Of a stretch of 64,000 nucleotides of DNA, positions 10,036 through 20,300 are shown one piece after another. The translations under genes and the position numbers were made by a program. The notes beneath the pieces were generated by a model. The model had not been told where the DNA came from. It did not search any database and saw only the letters and a program-made list of their open reading frames with translations. Source of the stretch: Diphasiastrum complanatum (lineage: Eukaryota > Streptophyta > Lycopodiopsida > Lycopodiales > Lycopodiaceae); assembly GCA_029204225.1 (NCBI GenBank), contig CM055112.1:23006578-23070577 (forward strand). The letters run 5' to 3'. Numbering within the stretch: the stretch's first letter is position 1; every line of letters begins with the position of its first letter.

Positions 10036-10961
10036 GGGCCTTCGACCTGAAGTAGTGTCGGTCCAGCGGCACTATGCTGCTTAGTACTGGCCTCGGGTTT
10101 CACGGCGGCACTTTATTAAGTGGCCGGTAACGTCGTCCATGTACTTCGCGTGCGAAGCTATGCTGATCGTTTAGGGGAAAAAAGACCTTATGGACACCCT
10201 TGATCTAGGTCTAAGATTTGTGGAAGTTGGTCTTCCATTTTGGTTGACGCCAGGGTCGTATTAGGTTCAAAAAATGGGGGTGACAAAAAGTTGTCCCATC
10301 GAGTGGTAACTCGCAGCAAAAATTCTAAGTCCCGGGCAAATTTGGCTTCCGCGCGGACTGTTGGATCGGGGCATGTGAGATATCTGTTCGAAAACTGGAC
10401 TAGAGCCCTTTTGGCATCTACGTCCGTACCTCACCCTTGCTTTGAGTAGATCTTTGGCCAATTTAGTGTGCAGATGGTGATCTGGTCCAAAGGGGTTCGA
10501 CATTCCGCCCATTTGCGTCGTCGTGGAATGGGGACGAAATGTGGATTTACCCGCAGCTGCCTCGGACTGGTCACGTAAGCTCTGATGGTCGACATATCCT
10601 TTTCGAACGTGTGTTGTCGCTGTTGGAAATTAGGCTCCCAGTTTCCTCCTTGGAATTATAAATCTCTATTTTGCCACCTGCATATTTGGTCGTGTTTCTT
10701 AACACAGACTGCAGACCTACAAGACTACTCATTCTGCGCAACAGTTCAAAACCGGATCAAAGGGTAACCAATCCTGATTTCTATTGTACATTCGAATGTC
10801 AAGTATTTGAAGAACATTGGAGACCTGGCCATCTTCAATGACTTCAACAAATCAGAAAACAATCTACAGAGATGAATTTTTTTTTGATAAGGTTGAGCCT
10901 TATGAATCAATTGTCAAAGAGTCATTCGGTTGTCCTAGCATCAGATACTCAACAATATCCG
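10036..10961 (-). mobile_element. Gypsy element G2: decayed internal sequence
   Basis: 10036-10075 matches the sequence just inside the 3' LTR of G1 (CCTGAAGTAGTGTCGGTCC), and about 10545-10620 matches 42220-42260. The last 90 bp, ending TACTCAACAATATCCG, match the pol segment near 47010-47105 and continue at 16919 across the Copia insertion. Most of the integrase and third-ORF region present in G1 is therefore missing. No open frame survives. Confidence 0.6.
10957..10961. repeat. Target site duplication of element 2, left copy
   Basis: ATCCG here pairs with CTCCG at 16919-16923, four of five bases alike. Joining the flanks restores Gypsy pol sequence homologous to 47085-47115, which supports the insertion point independently. 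Confidence 0.7.
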
Positions 10962-11370
10962 TGTTAGAAATAAATGACTATGCTGAAGTTAATCCATAGG
11001 TTACTTTGACCCAAAAGGTCGAGATTTGTGTAACCATGGGTATTTAGTTATTTAGGCCATCTTAAGTTTGTCTTAAGTTCAGTTGGACCCAATTTTGGTC
11101 ATGTACTGACTCGTGGGTCCTTAGGGGTCTAATTTTGTTTAGGGGCCCTATCTTGACTTTTGGGGGTGCCCTACATTTAGTAAGTGGTTAACCTTAGGGT
11201 ACTTAGATGCTCATTGTGTATTCCATTTTTATACAGTTTGGCTCTCCATTGCTCTTGTTGCTGTTTTCTCTCTCTCTCTCTTAGAGTTGGTCGCCCAACC
11301 TCTTCTCTCTTGTTCTTGTGGAGATTGATTGATAACTAGATCTTGGTGACTTGTCTCTTGCTTTCCTACA
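10962..11370 (+). repeat. 5' LTR of element 2
   Basis: 409 bp, TGTTAGAAATAAATG to CTTTCCTACA. Relative to the 3' LTR it lacks about 31 bp between CCTTAGGG and TACTTAGATGCTC. The missing block ends at the position homologous to the end of the deletion in the 5' LTR of element 1. Confidence 0.9.
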
Positions 11371-12056
11371 TACCGGATCTGCAACAAGCTTGTTTGTTGG
11401 CGCTCTACCAGAAGAGGAGCTTCTCTGCTTTTTGTTGTGAAATTTCAGCATCTTGCTGATCTTTTCAAGTGGAGTTTGGATCAGCTTTTTTGTCTCTTTT
11501 CAGGTTGAAGGAGGGCGGCCATCAGAGATCTTGGAGGAGCAATTTTTGGCACCCAAAAATCAGAATCTCAAATCAGATTTTTATGCAACCAGTTTTCAGC
11601 AAGTTTTGTTTGGAGGAGGGTGCCCAAAAATCTGCAAGGTGTCTCCTCATCTTGCTGTTTTTGTTTTCAGGTTTGCATCTGTGTAGGAGGGCGCCCAAAA
11701 TTCAGCAAACCCTATTCAGAGTTAGGTCAACTTGTGGCTGGAAATTTGCAGATTCTCAGCAAGTAGTAGGGTTCTTTCAACAGCCCTATTGGAGTGTGTG
11801 TTGATCACACTATTTGGCTTCCTAATTGGGTTTCGGTGTAGGCTTCAATCGAAGCTAACCTAATTTTCAAGAAGCTGGTTTTTTTGTGCAGAAAGACAGC
11901 CATCTATCCATTATCTTCTGGGCACTTTGGTTGCAGATTGAAAGATATCTTGTGCTTGTACTTTCAGCTCTTTGTTTGCTGCAAATTTTTGAGTAGATTT
12001 GGTTGTGGAAAAGCTCTCTTTCCTATCTACTACAAGCTGAAATTTTGTTGGAGGTA
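11371..12056 (+). other. Untranslated leader of element 2, with no recognisable primer site
   Basis: The bases right after the LTR are TACCGGATCTGC, not the TGGTATCAGAGC seen in element 1. Either the primer site has decayed or another primer is used. The remaining leader of about 670 bp repeats AGGAGGGCG-type segments and resembles the leader of element 1 (7100-7910), but has no credible ORF before gag. Confidence 0.6.
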
Positions 12057-13015
12057 ATGGCTAAAGAATCGGAAGCTATCGGTTCTTTGTTTAGTGAAGA
12101 TCGGTTGGATGGCACAAACTACTCCTTGTGGAGTTACATGATGAAGAATCTTCTCATAGCGAAAGGGCTGTGGGATCTGGTCAATGGTGATGAGGAAAGG
12201 CCTCCGTCTTTGGCACCTCCTACACCTCGTGGATCATCATCATCAACATCATCTTCTCCATCTTCGGAAGAACAAAAGAAGTGGGATAGAAGGGATGCAC
12301 AAGCACATTCTATGGTTGCTCTTGCTGTGAAAAGATCTATCTTACCTCATATTAGGTCTTGTAAGACATCTAAAAGTGCGTGGGATACACTTTATACTAT
12401 GTATAGAGTCAAAAATCCAGCAAGAGTGGTGTATCTCAGAAATCAGCTTTCTTTGTTGAAGATGCAAGAAGGGGATCAAGTGACCAATCACTTGACGAAG
12501 ATCAAGGATCTTCGTGAGGAGCTTCTCAATATTGATGAGATAATTGAGGATGCTCAATTTGTTTCCATTACTCTCAACTCATTACCTTCATCTTTTCTTC
12601 CATTTGTTTGACGGAGTAGCCTCATTGAGATTCCTCGGAAGAGAAGAGACGCTTTCAAAAGCTCCCGATTGAACATCATCTTGTAAGTATCTCTCTTAGG
12701 GGACAACAACTCTCCTTTGATGAACTTGTTGGGCTGCTTTTTCAAGAGGAGCAAACGGGGCAAAACTTTGCGGGTGACACTCAACAAGATCAAGCTTTCT
12801 TCACGAAAGGCAAGGGCAAAGGCAAGTCAAAAGGAAAGGGGAAGCCTCCTTCCAAGGATGAGCAAAAGCCCGTTGGAGGTCAAGATGTCAACACTCAAAA
12901 GAAGAAAGGGAAGTGCCATTATTGCAAAAGGTATGGGCACTTCATCAAGGATTGTAAGAAGAAGCTTGCGAAAGAGGAGAGCAAAGGAATTGATACTAGT
13001 GCTTCACTTACTACT
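12057..13015 (+). pseudogene. gag: Copia Gag, frameshifted
   Basis: From the ATG at 12057, about 184 codons encode the plant Copia Gag (UBN2-type) domain: LDGTNYSLW near the start, then KSAWDTLYTMY and LRNQLSLLKMQEG. The frame ends at TGA 12609. Homology resumes in another frame by about 12630, giving the DELVGLLFQEE segment and a Lys/Gly-rich stretch. The CCHC zinc knuckle CHYCKRYGHFIKDC is at 12914-12955, in frame with pol. Gag packages the element RNA into virus-like particles. The break removes the knuckle from the N-terminal domain, so this copy is not functional. Confidence 0.85.
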
Positions 13016-14020
13016 TTGGAGCAAGAGCTTGAAGCTAGTGGTGATATCTTCAACCAAGACTATGCTTTTGTGTCTAATATTGCTTCTACTAGTACTACTA
13101 CATCTATGAGGAATTCAGATTCTGTTTTGCAAGTTGCTGATTTTCAGCCCATTGAATGGGTGATTGATAGTGGTGCTACTCGTCATATGACTTCTCGCAA
13201 AGAAGCATTTACTAAAATAGTAAAAGTGCAAAATGGAAGTAAGGTACAATGTGCGGATGATGCATCTTATTCTATTCATGGAATTGGAATTGTAGCCATC
13301 ATTTTGCCTAATGGTGAAGAAAAGTACATTAAGAATGTGCTTTATGTTCCGGGAATCAAGAAGAATCTTCTTTTGGTTTCAACTATGTTGAAGCAAGGAC
13401 TAGTTGTTGAGTTCAAAGAAGATAAGTGTCTTGTCAAGGGTCCTAAAAGATCACTCTTGATTATTGTTTTGGGAACGATGCATGCTGGCTTATTCATTAT
13501 GGATACCTATGAGCGACGAATTCCCTCTACATGTCTTGTTGCTTCTACATCACAATCATTGGAGTTGGCTGAATTGTGGCACACAAGGTTTGGGCATCTC
13601 AACTTTGCAAGTTTGAAGAAGCTGAAGACATTTAATATGGTAGAAGACATTCCTACTATTGAGCAGCCGGAAGGGCATGTATGCGAGGGGTGCATACTTG
13701 AAAAGTTTCAAAAGAAACCTTTTCCAATTGATGGAACTATAAGGGTTCGTGATAAATTTGATCTGGTTCATAGCGATGTTTGTGGTCCAATGAGGACCGA
13801 ATCCATTGGAAAGTGCATCTATTTTGTGACTTTTATTGATGACTTTTCCCGTTTTACATGGATCTATCCTATGAAGGCTAAATCGGAAGTTTTTCAACGT
13901 TTCAAAGATTTTCTAGCAATGGTGGAAAATCAGTTTGGGCATTCTTTGAAGACCCTACGCACCGATCGAGGAGGGGAACACATTAAGAATACGTTCGGTG
14001 CATTTCTTCGAGAAAAGTGA
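13016..14020 (+). pseudogene. pol: Copia pol part 1: protease and integrase N-terminal half
   Basis: Open in the same frame as the zinc knuckle. The aspartic protease has its catalytic DSGA at 13166-13177 and a downstream LYVPGIKKNLLLVS motif. It is followed by the GAG-pre-integrase segment (LWHTRFGHLNF and a C-x2-C pair, CEGC) that binds zinc, and then the integrase core, whose first catalytic Asp is in LVHSDVCGP and second in RTDRGGEH. The frame stops at TGA 14018-14020. The sister copy at 57846 reads GGA there, so a single base change made the stop. The protein is a continuation of Gag-Pol, not a separate start; no ATG is expected here. Confidence 0.9.
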
Positions 14021-15371
14021 ATTCTACATCAAATGAAAACTCCCTATACGCCTCAACAAAATGGGGTTGTCGAGCGAAAGAATCGCACACTCATGGAGAT
14101 GGCCCGTTGCATGCTCAAAGCAAAGGGGCTGCCTCACAAGTTTTGGGCTGAAGCGGTTATAACGGCAGCATACATAAGCAATCGTTGTCCTACTAAAGCA
14201 TTGAAAGTATTAACTCCTTATGAAGTTTGGTATATAAAGAAGCCTACAATCTCTCACTTTCGCATTTTTGGTTGTACGACTTATGCTTTCGTTCCGGATA
14301 AACTTCGTACAAAGCTTGAAGATAAAGGAGTTAAATGCATTTTTGTTGGCTATAGTAGTGAAAGCAAAGGCTATAGGCTGTTCAATTTGAGCACTAATAA
14401 GATTATTGTTAGTCGTGATGTGCATTTTGATGAAAAGAATTCATTGGATGTGGTCCCAACTCATATCTTGAAGGGGGACAGCCCACATAGTGTGAATGTT
14501 GAAGTTTTTCCAGATTTGGTACCATCTTCTATTGTTGGAGATAAGGGGCAGCAATCAACCAGTTTCGACCTGCCCAACACCTCATCAAGTTTAGAGCCTA
14601 ATGTTCATCAAGAACCGCCCGTTGTTGCTCCAAATCAGCCTGCAGGAACTGTTGGACAGCAAGGACCAGTTTTGGAAGATCTTGGACAGCCAAGTGCGGT
14701 GTCGGAAGATCTTGGACAACAAATTGTAAGAAGAGACATGGCTGTTGGACAGCCCAAAACAGTCCCACGGTGGCTGTTGTCGACTTTGCGGGACAGCAAA
14801 GTAAGTTCATTTTATGATGGAAAGACACGTGCCTCTACAAAATCAGTGGACTATGCTGATTTTTCAGATTTTGCTCTTACATCTCATGGAGATGTTGCAG
14901 AAGAACCTGTTTTCTATGAGCAAGCCAAGGGAGTAAAATGTTGGGAGGATGCGATGCAAGATGAGTATGACTCACTTATGAAGAACCAGATTTGGGTTCT
15001 TGTTGATCTTCCTCATGGGAAGAAGGCAATTGGTTCTAAATGGGTATACAAAATCAAGTATAAGGCAGATGGTACCATTGAAAGGTACAAGGCAAGGCTC
15101 GTTGCCAAAGGCTATGCTCAGCAAAAGGGGATTGATTATGAGGAGACTTTTTCTCCTACTGCTTGGATGACTACCGTGAGGGTAGTAACCTCTTTGGCTG
15201 CCCACTTTGGTTGGCGTTTGCGGCAACTTGACATAAAGTCAGCATTCCTCAATGGTGATCTCAATGAGGAAGTGTACTTTCAACAACTTGCTGGTTTTTT
15301 GGTTGAAGGCCAAGAAGATAAAGTTTGTCTTCTCAAGAAGGCACTTTATGGACTGAAGCAAGCTCCGAGGT
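14021..15371 (+). pseudogene. pol: Copia pol part 2: integrase C-terminal half to RT fingers/palm
   Basis: Same frame as part 1, beyond the nonsense codon. It starts with the end of the integrase core (TPQQNGVVERKNRT, with the catalytic Glu) and the Copia GKKP/KKP-type C-terminal motif region with HFRIFGC. A linker of about 200 residues rich in Ser, Gln and Pro follows; part of it is retained in the non-autonomous element 1. Then comes the RT start: KWVYKIKYKADG, RYKARLVAKGYAQ and the catalytic LDIKSAFLNGDL. It ends at ALYGLKQAPR, after which a missing A near 15371 shifts the frame. Confidence 0.9.
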
Positions 15372-16443
15372 GTGATATTAAAAGATACATGCTTACTTTT
15401 GTGATCGAGGGTTTACTAATAGTCCTAGCGAATCTACTCTTTATGTCAAGCATACTTCAGATTATATCATCATTATTTTGCTTTATGTTGATGATATTAT
15501 TATTACGGGAAGTAATGAGCAGCAGATTGATGCCGTAATACTTGATCTTGGTATGGATTTTGAAACCTCAGATTTAGGCCTATTGCACTTTTATCTTGGT
15601 CTTGAATTTGTACAAGAAGGTGTTGGAATTTTCATCTCTCAAGAACGCTACATTGGGCAGATTTTGAAGCGGTTCAAGATGGAAGATTGCAAGCCGGTTG
15701 CTACACCTATGGAGACAGGTCTGAAATTAAGTAGTCAAGGTGATGGGGAATCATTTGACACTACTTTATATTGTCAAGCTATTGGCTGTCTCATTTACCT
15801 ATGTAATTCAAGACCGGACATTTCTTATAGTGTTTCACTCATGAGTCAATTCATGCATGCCCCGATGACATCACATTGGAAAGCGTTGAAGAGGATTTTT
15901 CGATATCTTCAAGGAACAAGAAGTCATGGACTGGTTTTTCCTGCTTGTGATGATGCATGTTTGGTTGGTTTTAGTGACTCGGATTGGGGTGGAGATCAAG
16001 ACACTAGACGCTCTACAAGTGGACATTGCTTTTTTTATGGTAATTCTGCAATTTCGTGGTCAAGTAAAAAGCAGCCCACTGTTGCTACTTCTTCTAGTGA
16101 GGCAGAATATAGAGCGATATTTTCAGCCACGACAGAGTGTTTATGGCTGAGAAGACTACTTGTTGACATGAAGTTTGGCGAGCCCTCAGCCACTCTTATC
16201 TTGAGTGATAGTCAAAGTGCTATTGCCATTGCACGGAATCCTGTTTCTCATGCGAGGACGAAGCACATCGAGATCCATTATCACTTTGTTCGGGAGAGAC
16301 TTCATGATGGCGACATTTTACTTGAATATTGTCCTACGGAGGATAATATTGCAGACCTCTTCACTAAGGCGTTGCCTAGAGTCAGATTTGAAGCTTTATG
16401 CAAAGCTTTAAATTTGATATCACGTGTTGGTTTTGTTACATAG
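15372..16443 (+). pseudogene. pol: Copia pol part 3: RT palm/thumb and RNase H
   Basis: After the one-base deletion, the correct reading continues in another frame, open from about 15478. The RT active site YVDD is right at the start of the open part (MLYVDDIIITGS). Next are the FLGLE and RYIGQILKRF motifs, the thumb, and a Copia RNase H with DSDWGGD, SSEAEYRA and ADLFTKALPRV. The stop is at 16441-16443, 37 bp before the 3' LTR. Apart from the upstream shift the segment is intact and very close to 58540-59503. Confidence 0.92.
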
Positions 16444-16472
16444 TGAAGATTTCAGTTTTTGCATTGTCATTT

Positions 16473-16480
16473 AAGGAGGG
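16473..16480 (+). other. Polypurine tract of element 2
   Basis: AAGGAGGG is immediately 5' of the 3' LTR, identical to the tracts of elements 1 and 3. Confidence 0.85.
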
Positions 16481-16918
16481 TGTTAGAAATAAATGACTAT
16501 TGAAGTTAATCCATAGGTTACTTTGACCCAAAAGGTCGAGATTTGTGTAACCATGGGTATTTAGTTATTTAGGCCATCTTAAGTTTGTCTTAAGTTCAGT
16601 TGGACCCAATTTTGGTCATGTACTGACTCGTGGGTCCTTAGGGGTCTAATTTTGTTTAGGGGCCCTATCTTGACTTTTGGGGGTGCCCTACATTTAGTAA
16701 GTGGTTAACCTTAGGGTTTGGTGGCATTTGGTCACATCCAGGTAGAGTACTTAGATGCTCATTGTGTATTCCATTTTTATACAGTTTGGCTCTCCGTTGC
16801 TCTTGTTGCTGTTTTTTTTCTCTCTCTCTTAGAGTTGGGCGCCAGCCTCTTCTCTCTTGTTTCTTGTGGAGATTGATTGATAACTAGATCTTGGTGACTT
16901 GTCTCTTGCTTTCCTACA
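16481..16918 (+). repeat. 3' LTR of element 2
   Basis: 438 bp, TGTTAGAAAT to TTTCCTACA. It includes the GGTTTGGTGGCATTTGGTC block absent from the 5' LTR. A TTTTTATACAG sequence near 16775 is the best TATA candidate. Confidence 0.92.
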
Positions 16919-17063
16919 CTCCGCTGCCCACTCAGGTACTGCCTCTACATAGAATAATGCAGCATCTTGTAATTCATCATCCACTTCAGTATTAACTGGT
17001 GCGGATTCAATTCACGAAACATGGTCGGCTAGATAATGTTGCTTCCCCTTACGAACTACGTTC
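16919..17063 (-). mobile_element. Gypsy element G2: RNase H/integrase junction fragment
   Basis: The minus-strand reading gives VVRKGKQHYLADHVS, then a DDELQDAALFYVE segment. It matches residues following the RNase H in the 45856-47430 ORF of G1 (VVRKGKQHYMANHVS). There is an in-frame stop after HVS. The right end is cut by the Copia insertion at about 17064. Confidence 0.8.
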
Positions 17064-17991
17064 TGTTGTTGAAGAGTTCTTCTCCGGATCTGTAAGCTGT
17101 CTACTTGCAAAACCTTAGGAAACAGCCAAGGCAATGGTTGCGAGCTACCGCATCGAACCGCAAAGTCAATCTTACGGTTTGAGCTAAGGCCAGAACCGCA
17201 CCGAACCGCAAAGTCAACATTGCGGTTTTAGCGAAGACCAAAGCTGCAATGAACCACAAGCTACGTCTTGCGATATACTTTGCGACCGTTACGAACCGCC
17301 AAGCCAATATTGCAGTTCACTACGGCTTCTACGACGACGCAACTTCACGCTCCTACAGCAGAGTTCAAATCCAGATGATGTACAGATGTCGTTGTACACT
17401 ACTTCACGACCAAGTATACACTTAGAACTAAACTAATTTTGTGAATATGGATTAGTTAAATGCGATTCTTGTAACAAACGAGAACGTCATGTATAAATAC
17501 ATCTCCACCTCTCATTAGCCGGTGTGCACAAGAGTAGAAGATTTAGCATTTTTGTTACATCTCAATTTTAGGCTGTAACATACAATTGTTGCTCTTGCTC
17601 CATTACAAACAGTGTATGTAATATACAAGCAACACTTCTTCATTTGTGTCTTACATAGATGTCTTGTGTGTGTTGTGATTTGATTGCATTACTCTATCTT
17701 GCTTGACGCGCTCGTTCACTCACTCTGACAGATCATGGACGTCTCTGACTCCTTTGCATTTGATCAGACTACGGTCGTCTCTAACTCCTGAGGAACAAGC
17801 ACAAAATCTCTGCACCATAGTTCATCATTCTGTAATTGAGCATTCCTCATCCAATCATTGCCAGTAACTCTTACACTCTTCGGTGGATGCGATTACCCTG
17901 ATACCTGATTGCGCATTTGTTTTAAAACCGGTCCTATATGGGGGCGGGAGTTGTTCCGCACTATTTTGTTTCCTCCCGTTCGGATCGAACA
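17064..17991 (+). repeat. Probable 5' LTR of C3
   Basis: It begins TGTTGTTGAAG where Gypsy homology stops and ends CGGATCGAACA just before a primer-site-like TGGTAACAGAGCC. GTATAAATAC at about 17490 is a good TATA box with an expected start about 30 bp downstream. No second LTR is present to confirm the ends. 17101-17300 contains repeated AACCGCAAAGTCAA-type segments. Confidence 0.55.
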
Positions 17992-17993
17992 AG

Positions 17994-18133
17994 TGGTAAC
18001 AGAGCCTCTTGGCTTGCTAGTGCCGTCTCCTTCGTTCGTTTCATTCATTAACCCGATTCCACTAACATTGGTATTAGAGTGTTCTGTTCTATCCTACCAG
18101 TGATTCAGTGATCCCTCAGTGGGTATCAGAGTA
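17994..18133 (+). other. Primer-site region with three PBS-like motifs
   Basis: TGGTAACAGAGCC at 17994, TGGTATTAGAG at about 18069 and GGGTATCAGAGT at about 18122 all resemble the initiator-tRNA site TGGTATCAGAGC. The first adjoins the probable LTR end and is the likeliest functional site. The others may be chance or duplicated leader sequence. Confidence 0.45.
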
Positions 18134-18167
18134 AACCGAGAGTCTATCTACTTCAGTTACTGTCAAC

Positions 18168-19009
18168 ATGTCTTCTACAGGTAGCACTTCGTCTTCTTCA
18201 TCCAACGAAGTTAGAGTCATTGACAAGCTCAACAAATCTAACTTCTACATTTGGAAGTTGAAACTCCGGATGATGCTGATAGACGGAGATTTCTGGGATG
18301 TTGTAGACGGGTGTGACCCGAAACCAGACGACGCTGATCTTCCGCTAGCAAAAGCTTGGAAGATAAAAGATCAGAAGGCCCTAGCGTCGATCACGCTGAT
18401 TCTGGCAGACTCCCAGATATCTCATGTTACCACCTGCAAGTCCTCCAAGGAAGCACTGGACTTGTTATCTAATCTGTACGAGACTCAAGATGTAACCACA
18501 TGGTTACACCTCGGGGGGAAGTACTGAGAATGTCTGATTCTACCGCCATCACTTCTCACATCAACAATTTCAAGTCCCTGTCGGATCAACTACAGTTGTG
18601 GGATGTGCCATTCAAGATGATAACGCCGTAATGACCCTACTCTCTTCTTTGCCGAAGTCCTACAAGCACTTTGTTGTCATGATCTCCACACAGCCTGACC
18701 TGACACTTCAAAAGGTGATCGGTCATTTACTTCAAGAGGAAATGCGGAGAAAGACCAGCGATCTGTCCGTCAAAGACAAGTCCCTGGCCCTGTACACGAA
18801 GAAGAAAAACAATTCTAAGGGAAAGAATCGGGTGCAGCAGCAGCAGAAGCCTCACACTCAAGCTGAGAACAGTGGATCGTGAAAGAAGCTCTTCTATAGA
18901 TACTTTAAGAGAAACCACGACATCAAAGAATGTTGCATCCGCATCTACAATGAGGCTAAGAAGCAACAACAACACCAACAGCCCACCAACTCCACCAATG
19001 CGGCGGAGC
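18168..19009 (+). pseudogene. gag: Copia Gag of C3, frameshifted
   Basis: The ATG at 18168 starts a typical Copia Gag: Ser-rich start, KLNKSNFYIWKLKLRMMLI, then AWKIKDQKALASI and KEALDLLSNLYE. The frame ends at about 18525. It continues in a second frame (LRMSDSTAITSHINNFKSL) and, after about 18597, in a third (DDNAVMTLLSSLPKSY, LLQEEMRRK). A TGA at 18880 precedes a degenerate CCHC knuckle whose first two Cys have become Tyr and Phe. A His/Gln-rich tail follows to the junction at about 19010. It differs clearly in sequence from the Gag at 12057. Confidence 0.82.
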
Positions 19010-19525
19010 TCAGCTGTCAGTTGGCAAATCGGATCAGAAAATCCTTTTTGCATTCTCCTAGCTTGGTCAAGATGGCTCCCACTCATACTTTGAAGCATCA
19101 ATGTGCACATCAAATTCTATTGTCCAATTGGGCAGTCGTAAGATTGGTCGTAAGATTGGTGCTGAGACCAATGTATCTTTAAGCTTTTGGAAAGCCTGTA
19201 AGGCTTCCTCTGTCCAATGAGGTTCCGTGGTAAGTTTGTAAATTGGTCTTGCTAATTCCGCAAAATCGAAAATGAAGATCCGATAATAGTTAGCATGACC
19301 CATGAAAACATAGACCCCGCGAATCGTCCCTGGTGGTGGTAGATCAACAATGACCCTTATCTTTGATAGATCCGTGGCGATTCTGTGTCTTGATATGGTA
19401 TGACCCAATATAAGACCATGTGTCACCCAAAACTGACACTTTTTTGGGTTCAAAGATATTTGATACTCGCGGCATTGCTTCAATACTTTCTCCAAATTGG
19501 ATAAATGTTCTGAGTACTAGAACAT
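19010..19525 (-). pseudogene. pol: Gypsy element G2: RT/RNase H fragment
   Basis: A minus-strand frame is open over 19067-19495 and homology extends on both sides. It begins just downstream of the RT active site (LSNLEKVLKQC, then CQFWVTHGLILGH), continues through the thumb (YYRIFIFDFAELARPIYKLT) and the connection to RNase H (LKDTLVSAPIL, FDVHIDAS). The YLDD box itself is not included. The corresponding part of G1 is deleted, so this fragment preserves sequence that G1 lost. The left edge at about 19010 is the join with C3. Confidence 0.85.
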
Positions 19526-20089
19526 AGGTGATTCAGTTTGAATTATGTATCTCGATTGTCAAAGATACAAAGCTCAAATTCAACCTTTCAGTTGAGTACA
19601 ACACTATTTTAAAATTGTCTATTTTGTTTTGTAACTTTGTCTATGATTGTCTAATTCATTTATTTTCTAAGCTATTGGTAATTGCAGAAGCAAAATCAGA
19701 GTAGACAGTGCCATTCTGAAATTGATTCTAACGTCATGATTTTTATTGTATTTTATCATAGTTTATCCCAAATTTCCAACAAAATCAATATACAATCGAA
19801 AGATAAAATTCTACCAAACATCAAAAAAATATGTTTGGAGTGTCATAAAAAATCTTTAGGTCTTTTTCATTGATGGCATGGACCAAAAGAATTCAATGCT
19901 ACTCATTTTGTTAGGGTGTTAAAAAATTTGAACGAGGCAGAGATTTATTGAAGTTCACTTAGTTATGTGGAGTCCAATTTGAAACTATTTTGTAATTACC
20001 TTAATGCTCGAAATGATCCAAACTTGGCAATCATCACATTAATAAAATCATATGCAGATTTGGTTAGACTCTTCTTGAAATTTTTTATT

Positions 20090-20300
20090 TACAACTTGAC
20101 AACGCTACTAGAGAAATTAAAGAGCATATAGTGTTGGCATACTTGTCAATGTTGGTAGACAAAAATATTGTCAAGAAAATAAAATAGAATTCTTATTGGT
20201 GGGCCAAACCAACGATCAAATATTCAATTGTTTTTCAAGAGACTTGGATGCAAGAAGCATTTTCTTTATCATTATTTCTAAGATTGTTGAGAGATTATAT
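20090..20300 (+). pseudogene. Decayed fragment resembling a transposon-associated DDE-like protein
   Basis: Allowing a frameshift, the plus strand gives REIKEHIVLAYLSMLVDK, then FLLVGQTNDQIFNCFSR. The VGHTHDQID-type motif before a FSR sequence is characteristic of a family of uncharacterised transposon-borne proteins (DUF7869-like, from memory). An in-frame TAG and shifted ends make it a relic. Segments upstream near 19815-19870 (a CxxC-containing peptide) may belong to the same gene. Confidence 0.35.

Larger units (their letters stand above)
10962..16918 (+). mobile_element. Full-length Copia retrotransposon, inactivated (element 2)
   Basis: A 5957-bp element: LTRs 10962-11370 and 16481-16918, gag from 12057, and a pol frame running protease, integrase, RT, RNase H (the Copia order) to 16443. 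It carries at least a gag frameshift near 12610, a nonsense codon at 14018 and a single-base deletion near 15371, so it can no longer make enzymes. It is inserted in the pol of Gypsy G2. A 5'-truncated sister lies at 57846-59990. Confidence 0.93.
17064..19009 (+). mobile_element. 5' half of a second Copia lineage (element C3)
   Basis: A probable LTR (17064-17991), a primer-site region and gag are present, then homology stops at about 19009 where Gypsy pol resumes on the opposite strand. No protease, integrase, RT or 3' LTR was found, so the element is truncated. It lies within the Gypsy G2 pol, and about 180 bp of Gypsy sequence expected between the two flanks is missing. Confidence 0.7.

Noticed and set aside
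16205..16411. Plus-strand ORFs inside RNase H of element 2 (and equivalents at 59268-59471)
   Set aside because: They are out-of-frame readings of a well-supported RNase H frame.
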